DNA of 64,000 bases, taken from NCBI RefSeq assembly GCF_002733835.1, contig NZ_NVWY01000004.1, forward strand, positions 1 to 64,000, read 5' to 3'. The notes below the pieces were generated by a model. The model had not been told where the DNA came from. It ran no database searches and saw nothing but the letters and a program-made list of their open reading frames with translations. A program made the translations under genes and the position numbers. The stretch is from Alcanivorax sp. GTDB taxonomy: Bacteria; Pseudomonadota; Gammaproteobacteria; Pseudomonadales; Alcanivoracaceae. Positions 24,232 through 34,157 of the stretch are shown one piece after another. Numbering within the stretch: position 1 is the first letter of the stretch; every line of letters starts with the position of its first letter.

Positions 24232-26148
24232 ATGCCGCGCACCTTCCTGGTCCGTCCTTTCTTCGGGGTCCTGCTCGCGTTTTTTTGTTTTTCCCTGCCT
24301 GCCCATGCCGCCAACCAGACCGCCCTTGTCCAGCTGGTCGAGTATGTGGGGGCGGACTATATCAATGCCGTGGTGGATGGCGAGATCGTTAGCCCGGCAG
24401 AATATGCTGAAATGTCGGAATTTTCCGCGCTGCTGGCCGAAGGGGTGGCAGAGCTGCCCGAGGCTGAAGGCAAGCAGACACTGCAAACCCAGGCCAATAA
24501 CCTCCAGCAAGCGGTAACCGATAAAGCGGCGGAGAGTGAGATCAAGACTCTGGCGCAATCTATCCGTGCGACGCTGGTGAGCGTTTACGGTATTCCGGTA
24601 TCGCCCAAGCAGGCCCCGGATCAGGAGCATGCGGCGGCGTTGTACCAGAGCCACTGCGCGGCCTGTCATGGTGCGCAAGGCAAGGGCGATGGCCCCGCAG
24701 GGGCGGCGCTGGAGCCTGCCCCCACTGACTTTACCGAAGTGGAGCGCTATAACGGCCGTTCACTGTTGGGACTGCACACCACCATCACCCAAGGGGTGGA
24801 GGGGACTGGCATGGCCGCCTATGCCGACACGCTGAGTGAAGAAGACCGCTGGGCGCTGGCGTTCTATGTGGGGGCCAAGGCAGTTACCGATCAGGTGGCT
24901 GAGGAGGGCGAACAGGTTTTCAGCACCGTGCCTGGCATGAAAGGTACTCTCACCCTGGACACCCTGGTGGCTCAGGCCCCGGAAGATGTGCTCAAGGAGC
25001 AAGGCCCGAAGGCCTATGCGGCCCTGGGTTACCTGCGCCGCACCCCCGGTGCGCTGTTCAACAAGAACCGTTTCATCGCCTTGAGTCATGACAAGCTGAC
25101 CGATGCGGACAAGGCGTATCAGGCCGGCGATAAGAAGGCGGCCAAGGCGGCGGCGCTGTCTGCCTACCTGGACGGTTTTGAAATGATTGAGCAGCAGCTG
25201 GCTGCGGTGGACAGCGAGCTGATGCGCAGTGCGGAATCCCGCTTTATGGCGGTACGCGAAGCCATCGACCGGGATCGTGAGGCCAGTGAGGTGAGCGACA
25301 AGGTGGCGGCAGCCCAACAGGGCCTGGCCCAGGCCAGTGATGCCTTGTCCGGTGATGGCCTGAGCCCGGCGGCAACCTTGTCTGCCAGTTTCTTCATCCT
25401 GTTCCGTGAAGGTCTGGAGGCCCTGCTGGTGGTGGCAGCCCTGTTGACGTTTACTCGCAAGGCCAACGCGGTGAAGGCGACCCGTCATATTCACTATGGC
25501 TGGATCACGGCGTTAGTGGCCGGCGGCCTGACCTGGTACGTGGCCAACACGCTGATTACCTTCAGTGGCGCATCGCGGGAAATGACCGAGGGCTTTGCCG
25601 GTGTGGTGGCCGCGCTGATTCTGTTTTACGTGGGCTTCTGGATGCACAGCAACAGCAATAGCCAGAAGTGGATGGGCTACATCAAGAGCAAGGTGGACAA
25701 TGCCCTGGGCGAGGGCACCATCTGGGTCTTGGCCTTCGTGTCCTTCATTTCCGTGTACCGGGAAATTTTCGAGACCATCCTGTTCTATGAGGCCCTGTTG
25801 AGCCAGGTGACGGCGGCGACTCAGCCTTACCTGTTTTACGGTATGGGGGCGGCCATTCTGGCGCTGGCGGTGGTGTGTTTCCTGTTCTTCCGCATTGGCA
25901 TGCGCTTGCCCCTGAGTCTGTTCTTCCGCGTGACCAGCATTGTGCTGCTGATCCTGTCGGTGATTCTGCTTGGCAACGGCATTGCCGCCCTGCAGGAAGC
26001 CGGGCTGATCAGTGCGTTCTACCTGGGCGTGCCCACCATCGAGTGGTTGGGTCTCTACCCGACCGTGCAAGGTGTGGTGGCACAATCAGTGGCGATTATC
26101 CTGGCCGTGGTTTTCTGGCTACGTGGGCGTCGCAGCCAGTCGGCCTGA
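24232..26148 (+). CDS. Cytochrome c-FTR1 family iron permease
   Basis: This 638-aa protein has a signal peptide (about 1-26), a helical periplasmic region, a class I cytochrome c haem site (CAACH, Cys142-His146) and a second helical region. A C-terminal FTR1 permease domain with about seven membrane helices follows. The two FTR1 iron motifs are REGLE (392-396) and the variant REIFE (510-514). FTR1 permeases move iron oxidised to Fe3+; the fused haem domain suggests that the cytochrome does the oxidation. It stands alone, with a possible Fur box upstream and a terminator downstream. Confidence 0.88.
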   Translation: MPRTFLVRPFFGVLLAFFCFSLPAHAANQTALVQLVEYVGADYINAVVDGEIVSPAEYAEMSEFSALLAEGVAELPEAEGKQTLQTQANNLQQAVTDKAAESEIKTLAQSIRATLVSVYGIPVSPKQAPDQEHAAALYQSHCAACHGAQGKGDGPAGAALEPAPTDFTEVERYNGRSLLGLHTTITQGVEGTGMAAYADTLSEEDRWALAFYVGAKAVTDQVAEEGEQVFSTVPGMKGTLTLDTLVAQAPEDVLKEQGPKAYAALGYLRRTPGALFNKNRFIALSHDKLTDADKAYQAGDKKAAKAAALSAYLDGFEMIEQQLAAVDSELMRSAESRFMAVREAIDRDREASEVSDKVAAAQQGLAQASDALSGDGLSPAATLSASFFILFREGLEALLVVAALLTFTRKANAVKATRHIHYGWITALVAGGLTWYVANTLITFSGASREMTEGFAGVVAALILFYVGFWMHSNSNSQKWMGYIKSKVDNALGEGTIWVLAFVSFISVYREIFETILFYEALLSQVTAATQPYLFYGMGAAILALAVVCFLFFRIGMRLPLSLFFRVTSIVLLILSVILLGNGIAALQEAGLISAFYLGVPTIEWLGLYPTVQGVVAQSVAIILAVVFWLRGRRSQSA

Positions 26149-26187
26149 GCACTGAGTTGCTCCGGGTATCGTGTCCCGGATTGAAAG

Positions 26188-26210
26188 AGCCGCCTGCGGG
26201 CGGCTTTTTT
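26188..26210 (+). terminator. Intrinsic terminator of the iron permease gene
   Basis: AGCCGCC (26188-26194) and GGCGGCT (26199-26205) form a 7-bp GC stem with a TGCG loop, followed by six T. Confidence 0.88.
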
Positions 26211-26288
26211 GATTGACGTGCCAGCCCGTGGCTACAGTCACCGGTGTGAATCGCGTAGACTTTTCGTTCCGTTAGTTCAGGACATTTC

Positions 26289-27203
26289 ATGCCTCATATC
26301 AGCTTTCTTGGCATCGGTCTGATGGGGGCGCCCATGGTGGCGCGACTGCTGGATGCCGGTTTTTCCCTCACCTTGTGGAACCGTACCCCTGACAAGGCAC
26401 AGCGATTTGCCAGTCGAGCACGCATTGCGGCCAGCCCGGCGCAAGCCGTGGCCGAAGCAGATGTGGTGATCACCATGCTGGAAGACGGTGCGGTGGTGGA
26501 TCAGGTGCTGTACCAGAGCGATGCCATTGCCGGGTTGCGCTCGCAGGCGCTGGTCATCGATATGAGTTCCATTGAACCCGGCACCGCCCGGCGGCATGGC
26601 GCGCGGGTTGCGCAGCAGGGCGGGGGGTATCTGGATGCGCCCGTGTCCGGCGGTACCCGGGGAGCACAAGGCGGCACGTTGTCGATCATGGCGGGCGGGA
26701 GTGATCAAGACATCGACCGGGCAGGGCCGATTTTTCAAGCCCTGGGCAAGGCGACGCATATTGGCACGGTGGGCAGCGGCCAGCTGGCGAAACTGGCCAA
26801 CCAGGCGATTGTCGGCATTACCATCGGCGCGGTTTCAGAAGCCCTGTTGCTGGCCGCCAAGGGTGGCGCCCGCCCGGAAAAAGTTCGTGAAGCATTGTTG
26901 GGCGGCTTTGCGGGCAGCAAGATTCTTGAGCAGCATGGCGAGCGCATGCTGGCCCGGGATTTCGAACCCGGCGCCCCGGCGCGGATCCAGCTCAAGGACT
27001 TGCGCATGATTCTGGACGAGGCCCGTGCTGAAGCGTTAACCCTTCCTCTTAGCCAGCGGGTGTTCGAACAATATCGGGCCTTGCAGGCAAGCGGTCATGG
27101 CGATGTGGATCACAGTGGTCTGCTATTGGAGCTGGAAAGGCTCAATGGCGTTCGATTGTCTGCTGGCACGGGTGGGGTAGATCCCGAAGAGGAGAACGGG
27201 TAA
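26289..27203 (+). CDS. 2-hydroxy-3-oxopropionate (tartronate semialdehyde) reductase-like
   Basis: This 304-aa protein belongs to the beta-hydroxyacid dehydrogenase family. It has an N-terminal NAD(P) motif (FLGIGLMGAPM), the substrate-binding DAPVSGGTRGAQGGTLSIM block and the catalytic-Lys region GQLAKLANQAIVG. Its stop overlaps the next start by one base (TAATG). Pairing with hydroxypyruvate isomerase points to tartronate semialdehyde reductase (GlxR-type) and not 3-hydroxyisobutyrate dehydrogenase, though the latter cannot be excluded. No glyoxylate carboligase gene is adjacent. Confidence 0.8.
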   Translation: MPHISFLGIGLMGAPMVARLLDAGFSLTLWNRTPDKAQRFASRARIAASPAQAVAEADVVITMLEDGAVVDQVLYQSDAIAGLRSQALVIDMSSIEPGTARRHGARVAQQGGGYLDAPVSGGTRGAQGGTLSIMAGGSDQDIDRAGPIFQALGKATHIGTVGSGQLAKLANQAIVGITIGAVSEALLLAAKGGARPEKVREALLGGFAGSKILEQHGERMLARDFEPGAPARIQLKDLRMILDEARAEALTLPLSQRVFEQYRALQASGHGDVDHSGLLLELERLNGVRLSAGTGGVDPEEENG

Positions 27204-27991
27204 TGCCACGTTTTGCCGCCAACCTGTCCATGCTGTTCACTGAGTTACCATTTCTGGAGCGTTTTGCCGCTGCGGCGGATGCCGGCTTCAAGGGGGTGGA
27301 ATATCTGTTCCCGTATGACTGGCCTGCTGACGAGTTGGCGTCATTGCTGGCGGAGAACGGGCTGACCCAGGTGCTATTCAACTTGCCTGCCGGGGACTGG
27401 GATGCCGGAGAGCGCGGCATTGCGTGTTTGCCGGATCGGGTGGAGGCGTTTCGCGAAGGTGTGTTTACCGCCATGGACTACGCCGAGGCGCTGGGCTGTG
27501 GGCAGGTAAACTGTCTGGCGGGCCTGAAACCGGCAGCGCTGCCGTCAGAGGTGGCCTTTGCAACCCTGGTGGAGAACCTGCGTTTTGCTGCGGACCTGTT
27601 CGCCGCCAAGGGGCTGACCCTGACACTGGAAGCGATCAACTCCCGGGTGGATATGCCCGGTTTTCTGGTGGATACCTCGGCCATGGCCATGGCGGTGATT
27701 GAGGCGGCGGGCCGCGACAATATCCGCCTGCAATACGATCTTTATCATATGCAGATTATGGAAGGAGATTTGTGCCGTTCCCTTTCGCGACTTTGTCCCC
27801 ATATAGGACATATTCAGTTTGCCGATAATCCCGGGCGCCATGAGCCGGGCAGCGGCGAAATTCATTTTGATACCGTGTTTGCTCACATCGACTCGCTGGA
27901 TTATGCGGGCTGGGTGAGTGCGGAGTACCGGCCCCGGGCCGACACGATAACCAGCCTGGGCTGGTTTAACGCAACCAAACAGGAACCGTGA
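27203..27991 (+). CDS. hyi: Hydroxypyruvate isomerase
   Basis: This 262-aa xylose-isomerase-like TIM-barrel enzyme interconverts hydroxypyruvate and tartronate semialdehyde. Family stretches are MLFTELPFLERFAAAADAGF, KGVEYLFPYDWP, LTLEAINSRVDMPGF and HIQFADNPGRHEPGSGEI, with the metal-binding Glu and His residues in place. It is coupled to the reductase gene upstream and overlaps the djlA start by one base (TGATG), so the three form one operon. A related 2-oxo-tetronate isomerase (OtnI) is the alternative. Confidence 0.85.
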   Translation: MPRFAANLSMLFTELPFLERFAAAADAGFKGVEYLFPYDWPADELASLLAENGLTQVLFNLPAGDWDAGERGIACLPDRVEAFREGVFTAMDYAEALGCGQVNCLAGLKPAALPSEVAFATLVENLRFAADLFAAKGLTLTLEAINSRVDMPGFLVDTSAMAMAVIEAAGRDNIRLQYDLYHMQIMEGDLCRSLSRLCPHIGHIQFADNPGRHEPGSGEIHFDTVFAHIDSLDYAGWVSAEYRPRADTITSLGWFNATKQEP

Positions 27992-28833
27992 TGCAATTCA
28001 ATTGGGGTGGAAAGATCATCCTTGGCCTGCTCGGCATGCTGGTGGGCGGGCCCATAGGTCTGGGTATTGGCATGCTGATTGGGCATATGCTCGACAAGGG
28101 CGCCGAACGGGTACAGACCTTTAACCCATTTCGGCCCTATGGCCCGGGCGAACAGTCACAGATTCAGACAGCGCTGTTCGATACGGCGTTTTCGATCATG
28201 GGGCACCTGGCCAAGGCCGATGGCCGTGTCAGCGAAGACGAAATTGCACAGGCCAGGGCGGTGATGGATCGCATGCAGCTGTCTGAAGAGCAGCGCAAGC
28301 AGGCCGTTGCCTTGTTTAACCAGGGCAAGCAGGACGATTTTCCGCTGGACCAAACCGTGGCCGCGTTTGCGACAAGCGTGAAGCATCGCAAACAACTGAT
28401 TCTGGTATTGCTGGAAATTCTGCTGCAAACCGCGCTGGCCGATGGCGAACTGGACCCGGCCGAAGAAGCGATTCTGGTACGGGTGGCGGAAGGCCTGGGT
28501 GTGCCGCGCGCCCAGTTTCAGCAGATTCTCAACATGCTGCTGGCCCAGGCGCAATTTTCCGGCGCCCGCGGTGGGCATTCCTACCAGGGTGGCCAGCAGG
28601 CAGCCGGGCCATCACGTCCGCCCCTGTCGCAGGCGTATCAGGTGCTGGGCATCACTGATAGCGCCAGTAATCAGGAGGTCAAAAAGACCTACCGCAAACT
28701 GATGAGCCAGCACCACCCGGACAAGCTGGCCGCCAAAGGCGTGCCGGAAGAAATGATTCGCGTGGCCACGGAAAAAACCGCGGAAATCAGCAAGGCCTAC
28801 GAAATGATCAAGGAACACCGCGGCTTTAAATAA
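27991..28833 (+). CDS. djlA: Co-chaperone DjlA
   Basis: This protein of about 280 aa has one N-terminal membrane helix with a Gly-rich face (GKIILGLLGMLVGGPIGLG), a central TerB-like helical domain (about 50-180) and a C-terminal J domain (about 213-280) with the HHPDKLAAKG version of the HPD motif. This is the layout of DjlA, a membrane-bound DnaJ that stimulates DnaK. I chose the ATG at 27991, preceded by AGGAA, over a GTG three bases earlier. It is translationally linked to hyi. Confidence 0.92.
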   Translation: MQFNWGGKIILGLLGMLVGGPIGLGIGMLIGHMLDKGAERVQTFNPFRPYGPGEQSQIQTALFDTAFSIMGHLAKADGRVSEDEIAQARAVMDRMQLSEEQRKQAVALFNQGKQDDFPLDQTVAAFATSVKHRKQLILVLLEILLQTALADGELDPAEEAILVRVAEGLGVPRAQFQQILNMLLAQAQFSGARGGHSYQGGQQAAGPSRPPLSQAYQVLGITDSASNQEVKKTYRKLMSQHHPDKLAAKGVPEEMIRVATEKTAEISKAYEMIKEHRGFK

Positions 28834-28902
28834 GGTTCTTCGCGGATTAGCGTGAAAAACGCCGTTATGCTTGGTTGACCATAGAGTTGCCAGAAATGCC
28901 GG

Positions 28903-28946
28903 CGTTGCCGGATGCCAAACGCCTGATGCCGGACGTTAAATCAGGC
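28903..28946. repeat. Heptanucleotide-period array, left arm (NYGCCNN type)
   Basis: From 28905 six 7-nt units run in register, the first four following the pattern WYGCCNN. The 33 bases at 28903-28935 are an imperfect inverted repeat (29 of 33 by eye) of 29192-29224, so the two arrays can pair across about 256 nt. Confidence 0.7.
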
Positions 28947-29019
28947 CCCTGATGCTCTGGAAGGTTGAAGCGACGAACTGGGGAGTCTCTGTAGCACGCC
29001 CAACAGCGCTGATTTTTTT

Positions 29020-29044
29020 GTGGGAGTGATGCTTGCATCACGAA
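29020..29044 (+). repeat. Solitary REP sequence
   Basis: GTGG head, GAG, a palindrome (TGATGC-TT-GCATCA at 29027-29040) and a CGAA tail reproduce the layout of Pseudomonas REP sequences and of the REPIN at 15173-15226. Confidence 0.6.
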
Positions 29045-29191
29045 TAAGGTTGATGGATTACAGGCTCCTTCACGATGCCAGAACCCCTTCCTATATTAGC
29101 GTGGGCGTTTTTTAGGGGCTGCCTGGCATCAAAACTCGCCGGTCAAACGCTGATAATACATTATGCAGGCGACGCTCGATGCTCGTTTCCT

Positions 29192-29224
29192 CGTCAGGCA
29201 TTCGGCGTTTAGCATCCGGCAACG
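29192..29224. repeat. Heptanucleotide-period array, right arm
   Basis: Four units of NNRGCRT type (29195-29222) are the inverted partner of the array at 28903. Together they enclose the solitary REP. Confidence 0.7.
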
Positions 29225-29301
29225 TGCGAGACATTCACGACAAATCAAGCCAACTGCTAGAAACGTGATATTCCCTCAAATCCCCGATGAACCTTAAATA
29301 A

Positions 29302-29378
29302 ACGCAACAGGGCTCACGCAACAAGCAACACGCCGGGAGTTTGGCGTGTTGCGTGCCGCGTGAAGCCTGTGGCGTTTC
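29302..29378. repeat. Heptanucleotide-period inverted pair (GCGTNNN type)
   Basis: Left-arm heptamers (29302-29334) and right-arm heptamers (29344-29378) form a 20-bp imperfect stem (29315-29334 with 29343-29362, 17 of 20 paired) around an 8-nt loop. The right arm ends 5 nt before the stop codon of the minus-strand MpaB-type gene. Its 29343-29361 stretch is identical to 2262-2280. Confidence 0.75.
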
Positions 29379-29383
29379 CCGAT

Positions 29384-30328
29384 TCAATAACTGGCGCTGG
29401 GGAGCCGGTCGATTTTCGGAATCGGCCAGCCGCTGCTGACCAGATCGGATTCCCCGGACCACCAGCGGTTCAGCAAGCGCGTTGGCAGATCCGCGCGGGC
29501 GCGGCCGCTAAGCCGTTGCAGGGCTTCATGGTAGGCGGGCTGGTAGCGCAAGCGTTCGGGTAGCCGGCAGGTCAGGTCCATTAGCCGGTGAATGTGTTTC
29601 TGGTAGCTGCGATGGGCATCAAGTCCGGTTTGTGGCAACCGAAACTGTTCGCGCAGGTGTTCGGGAATCTGAAAAGACGCCAGGCCAAGATAACTCCCGT
29701 AGGGGAGCCGGCCGGGGTAACCCTGTTCGCGTATCAGGGTATGGCCAAGCTGGCGGCGATGGCGGGGAATGTCGCCGTTGCGGGCCAGCCGTTTGCTCCA
29801 CCAGCGTTGGTGTGCATGCCAGTGCACCGGTAATCGCTGTGGGGGTATGCCCATCGCTTCGGCCATCACCATGGTCTCTTCGAACAGCCTTTCCTGGTGG
29901 GCGGTGGACAGCGGTTCAATAACGCTTTGATAGATCCGCAGGCACGAATCCATCCACGCGCTAAGCATGTACAACAGGGTGTCGCTGTCTTCCACATCGA
30001 ACAGGGTTTTGCGGCGGGTACAGGGGCTTTGCAGGGTCAGTAACGCCTGGTCCAGATTGCCAAAAACCAGCTTCAGCATAAATACCTGCGTGTGTTGCAG
30101 GCGCTGCATCATGTCGTTTCCGGATGTGGTCAGTTGCGCTGTGCGGCTGTCTGCCAGCGCCAGGAGTAATACGCGACCTTGTGCCAGGCACATGAGGTTT
30201 TCGCGCATCAGTTGCCAGCATATGGAACCGGGGCCGAACAGGCCGGCATCAGGGTGGTGGCAGCGGTCGGTGATGCGCATCAAGCCGTGTTCCTGATGAT
30301 CTCGGGTGATTAATTTCGGTAATGCCAT
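29384..30328 (-). CDS. MpaB-family oxygenase (DUF2236)
   Basis: This protein of about 314 aa matches the DUF2236 family, which includes the haem-dependent latex-clearing protein Lcp and MpaB from mycophenolic acid synthesis. Visible landmarks are the early GPGSICWQLMRE segment, the central DTLLYMLSAWMDSCLRIYQS helix and the later FEETMVMAEAMGIP block. I prefer the ATG at 30328, which lies 7 nt after GGAGG, over the ATG at 30334, which is too close to it. No signal peptide. Such proteins in hydrocarbon degraders may oxidise hydrophobic substrates, but the reaction here is unknown. Confidence 0.8.
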   Translation of the reverse strand: MALPKLITRDHQEHGLMRITDRCHHPDAGLFGPGSICWQLMRENLMCLAQGRVLLLALADSRTAQLTTSGNDMMQRLQHTQVFMLKLVFGNLDQALLTLQSPCTRRKTLFDVEDSDTLLYMLSAWMDSCLRIYQSVIEPLSTAHQERLFEETMVMAEAMGIPPQRLPVHWHAHQRWWSKRLARNGDIPRHRRQLGHTLIREQGYPGRLPYGSYLGLASFQIPEHLREQFRLPQTGLDAHRSYQKHIHRLMDLTCRLPERLRYQPAYHEALQRLSGRARADLPTRLLNRWWSGESDLVSSGWPIPKIDRLPSASY

Positions 30329-30596
30329 GTGCATGCCTCCGTGGTGCAGATGGATAGGATTTACCGACTACCACCAAACACTGCAGGACAAGGCTGCAGG
30401 GGGACAACGTAGTGCAGATTTCGACATGGCCGTACCGCCATGCTCACTTTTATCTTACGGCCACGGGCGATTGAATCTAATCAGAAAATGTGGTGATTTG
30501 AGCGTTAAGGGGAACGGTGAACCGTTTCTGCTTGTCGCATAAACAGGGCCGGTCGTATTGGGCTGGCTTGCCATTTCCATTTAAGGAGCGACTTTC

Positions 30597-30836
30597 ATGT
30601 TGGGCGAAAATCACAGCATTCATCACGAATTTCCCGATTTTCACCAGAAGATAGACGAGCTTGCTAACGCCGACCCCTCGTTCAAGGCGTTGATTCTGGA
30701 GCACGATAAACTGGACAAAAAGATACGGGGGCTGGAGATGCGCGAGAGCCCGATTTCGGATCCTGAGATGGAACGGCTAAAGCAGGACCGCATACGGCTG
30801 AAGGACGAGATCTACCACCGGTTAAGCCATCACTGA
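30597..30836 (+). CDS. YdcH-family small protein (DUF465)
   Basis: This 79-aa all-helical protein has the family landmarks HHEFPDFHQKIDELANADPS, FKALILEHDKLDKKI and LKQDRIRLKDEIYHRL. AAGGAG lies 8 nt before the ATG. Function unknown; the sequence predicts a short antiparallel helical hairpin. It is followed by a strong terminator. The 268-nt gap before it, shared with the divergent MpaB-type gene, shows no other feature that I can support. Confidence 0.88.
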   Translation: MLGENHSIHHEFPDFHQKIDELANADPSFKALILEHDKLDKKIRGLEMRESPISDPEMERLKQDRIRLKDEIYHRLSHH

Positions 30837-30839
30837 AAG

Positions 30840-30867
30840 AAAAAGCCTCTGGTATCAGAGGCTTTTT
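30840..30867. terminator. Bidirectional intrinsic terminator
   Basis: AAAAAGCCTCTG (30840-30851) and CAGAGGCTTTTT (30856-30867) form a 12-bp stem with a GTAT loop. It separates the convergent ydcH-like gene and the 421-aa gene. Confidence 0.9.
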
Positions 30868-30871
30868 TTAT

Positions 30872-32137
30872 TTACTTCATTAACAATCTAGCTTTTGGTT
30901 CCGAGAGCAGTTTTTTTGCATAGACACCCGGCGGAAGGCCATTGCTATCACGGCTATAATACATTCGGGTGATGAAATAAAATTCCTTACCAAACGGAAT
31001 GTCCGTCAGTGAAAAGCCCACATTGGGTAATTGCCCGGCAAACCTTTCGGGTTCGTTCACCTGGCCGGCATCGTCCTGATAGAGCAGCCGGGCGGGGGTA
31101 TCAAAGCCCTTCACGAAGGCCAGCTGGGCCAGCATGTCGAAGCCTCGGCCAGTGCCAAACCAGATCCAGTTGTTGCCTTCCAGTGGCATGGCGAGCATGG
31201 CTTTTTCCGAGTCCGACAGCACTCCATCGGTAATGCCCACGTGGTTGCCGGTCCAGCTGGTAACCAGTTTGCTGTCGTAGAGGCCGTTGCCATCCAGCGA
31301 AATATCCAGAGCAGGGCGTGCCAGCACAGTGTCGGCAATGCCGGGCAGGGTGAAACGGCTATGGATATCGACCTGTTGCGGCATCACCAGAAAATAGTTG
31401 TGAATGCGCAGCACCGGCACCCGTGCCACCTTGACGGAGGTAGTGGCATAGACCATGGCTGCCAGTGGGCCGCTGATAATCTGTTCTACTTTTGGATCCA
31501 GGTTGTTGTTGTTCAGGGTGACGCGATTGTTTTCTCCGAATACACCAGCGCTGAGGCGCAATTTGAGCGTATCAAGAATACTTTGGCGCTCGCCGTTTTC
31601 CCCTTCGAAACCGCGAAAATAAAAATCGCTCCACTTGAACAGATTCTGATCTGTCATGCTCAAGGCAAAGTCGGTGCTTTTGATGGTCATGCTTTCCGGG
31701 TCGAACTGCACATAGCGCTCTGTGCTTTGCAGATAGGCGTTCTTGACCAGGTAAAAATGGTGTTCCTTGTCGTTATGGGAGACCAGCAGTTCTGCGGCGA
31801 CGTTTTCTGAAACATTACCGCTTAATGCCGGGCCACCGTCTTCGAAACGCAATAGCAGCCGGTCTTCTGCATCGATGCGGAGCGGATCACCAATCAGATG
31901 CGTGCTGTCATCTTTCTCAAAGTAGGGGTAGCCCTCCCTGGACCATTGGACCCACTGGTGGGGAACCGGCACAAGGCGACCTTCTTTTACAGCGAAAAAG
32001 GAGTACAGACCGATATGTTTGCCGATCAGGGGTTTGAAGTCGGCGCCGGTGAGGGTAATGATCTGTGCCCAGAGGGCCGATGAGGCGCAAAGCAGCAGGA
32101 GTGTAGCCAGCGCCCGGGTGACGGTATTTTTTATCAT
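30872..32137 (-). CDS. Exported protein of unknown function
   Basis: This 421-aa protein has a signal peptide (about 1-24, ending LWAQ) and a mature part rich in beta-strand patterns and aromatic residues, with no cysteine beyond the signal region. I recognise no family. Sequences such as FYFRGFEGENGER and the many short Asn/Asp turns suggest a secreted or periplasmic beta-rich fold. It lies downstream of aacS but separated from it by 79 nt, on the same strand, so co-transcription with the liu operon is possible but unproven. Confidence 0.65.
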   Translation of the reverse strand: MIKNTVTRALATLLLLCASSALWAQIITLTGADFKPLIGKHIGLYSFFAVKEGRLVPVPHQWVQWSREGYPYFEKDDSTHLIGDPLRIDAEDRLLLRFEDGGPALSGNVSENVAAELLVSHNDKEHHFYLVKNAYLQSTERYVQFDPESMTIKSTDFALSMTDQNLFKWSDFYFRGFEGENGERQSILDTLKLRLSAGVFGENNRVTLNNNNLDPKVEQIISGPLAAMVYATTSVKVARVPVLRIHNYFLVMPQQVDIHSRFTLPGIADTVLARPALDISLDGNGLYDSKLVTSWTGNHVGITDGVLSDSEKAMLAMPLEGNNWIWFGTGRGFDMLAQLAFVKGFDTPARLLYQDDAGQVNEPERFAGQLPNVGFSLTDIPFGKEFYFITRMYYSRDSNGLPPGVYAKKLLSEPKARLLMK

Positions 32138-32216
32138 TATGGTCTGTCATGGCTGTCGGTACAGGGTCCATGATGCGCCTTTGCGCCGGGCCGTCAATGA
32201 TCCGGCGACCGGAAGG

Positions 32217-34153
<1,937 letters not shown>

Positions 34154-34157
<4 letters not shown>

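Larger units (their letters stand above)
28834..29383. other. 550-bp gene-free region rich in repeats
   Basis: No credible gene lies between djlA and the MpaB-type gene. The stretch holds an inverted pair of NYGCCNN heptamer arrays (28903-28946 and 29192-29224), a solitary REP (29020-29044) and the GCGTNNN heptamer stem-loop (29302-29378). The rest shows no coding bias that I can support. Confidence 0.6.

Noticed and set aside
28903-29378. CRISPR array in the 550-bp gene-free region
   Set aside because: Units are 7 nt with no spacers and part of them is inverted; there are no cas genes.
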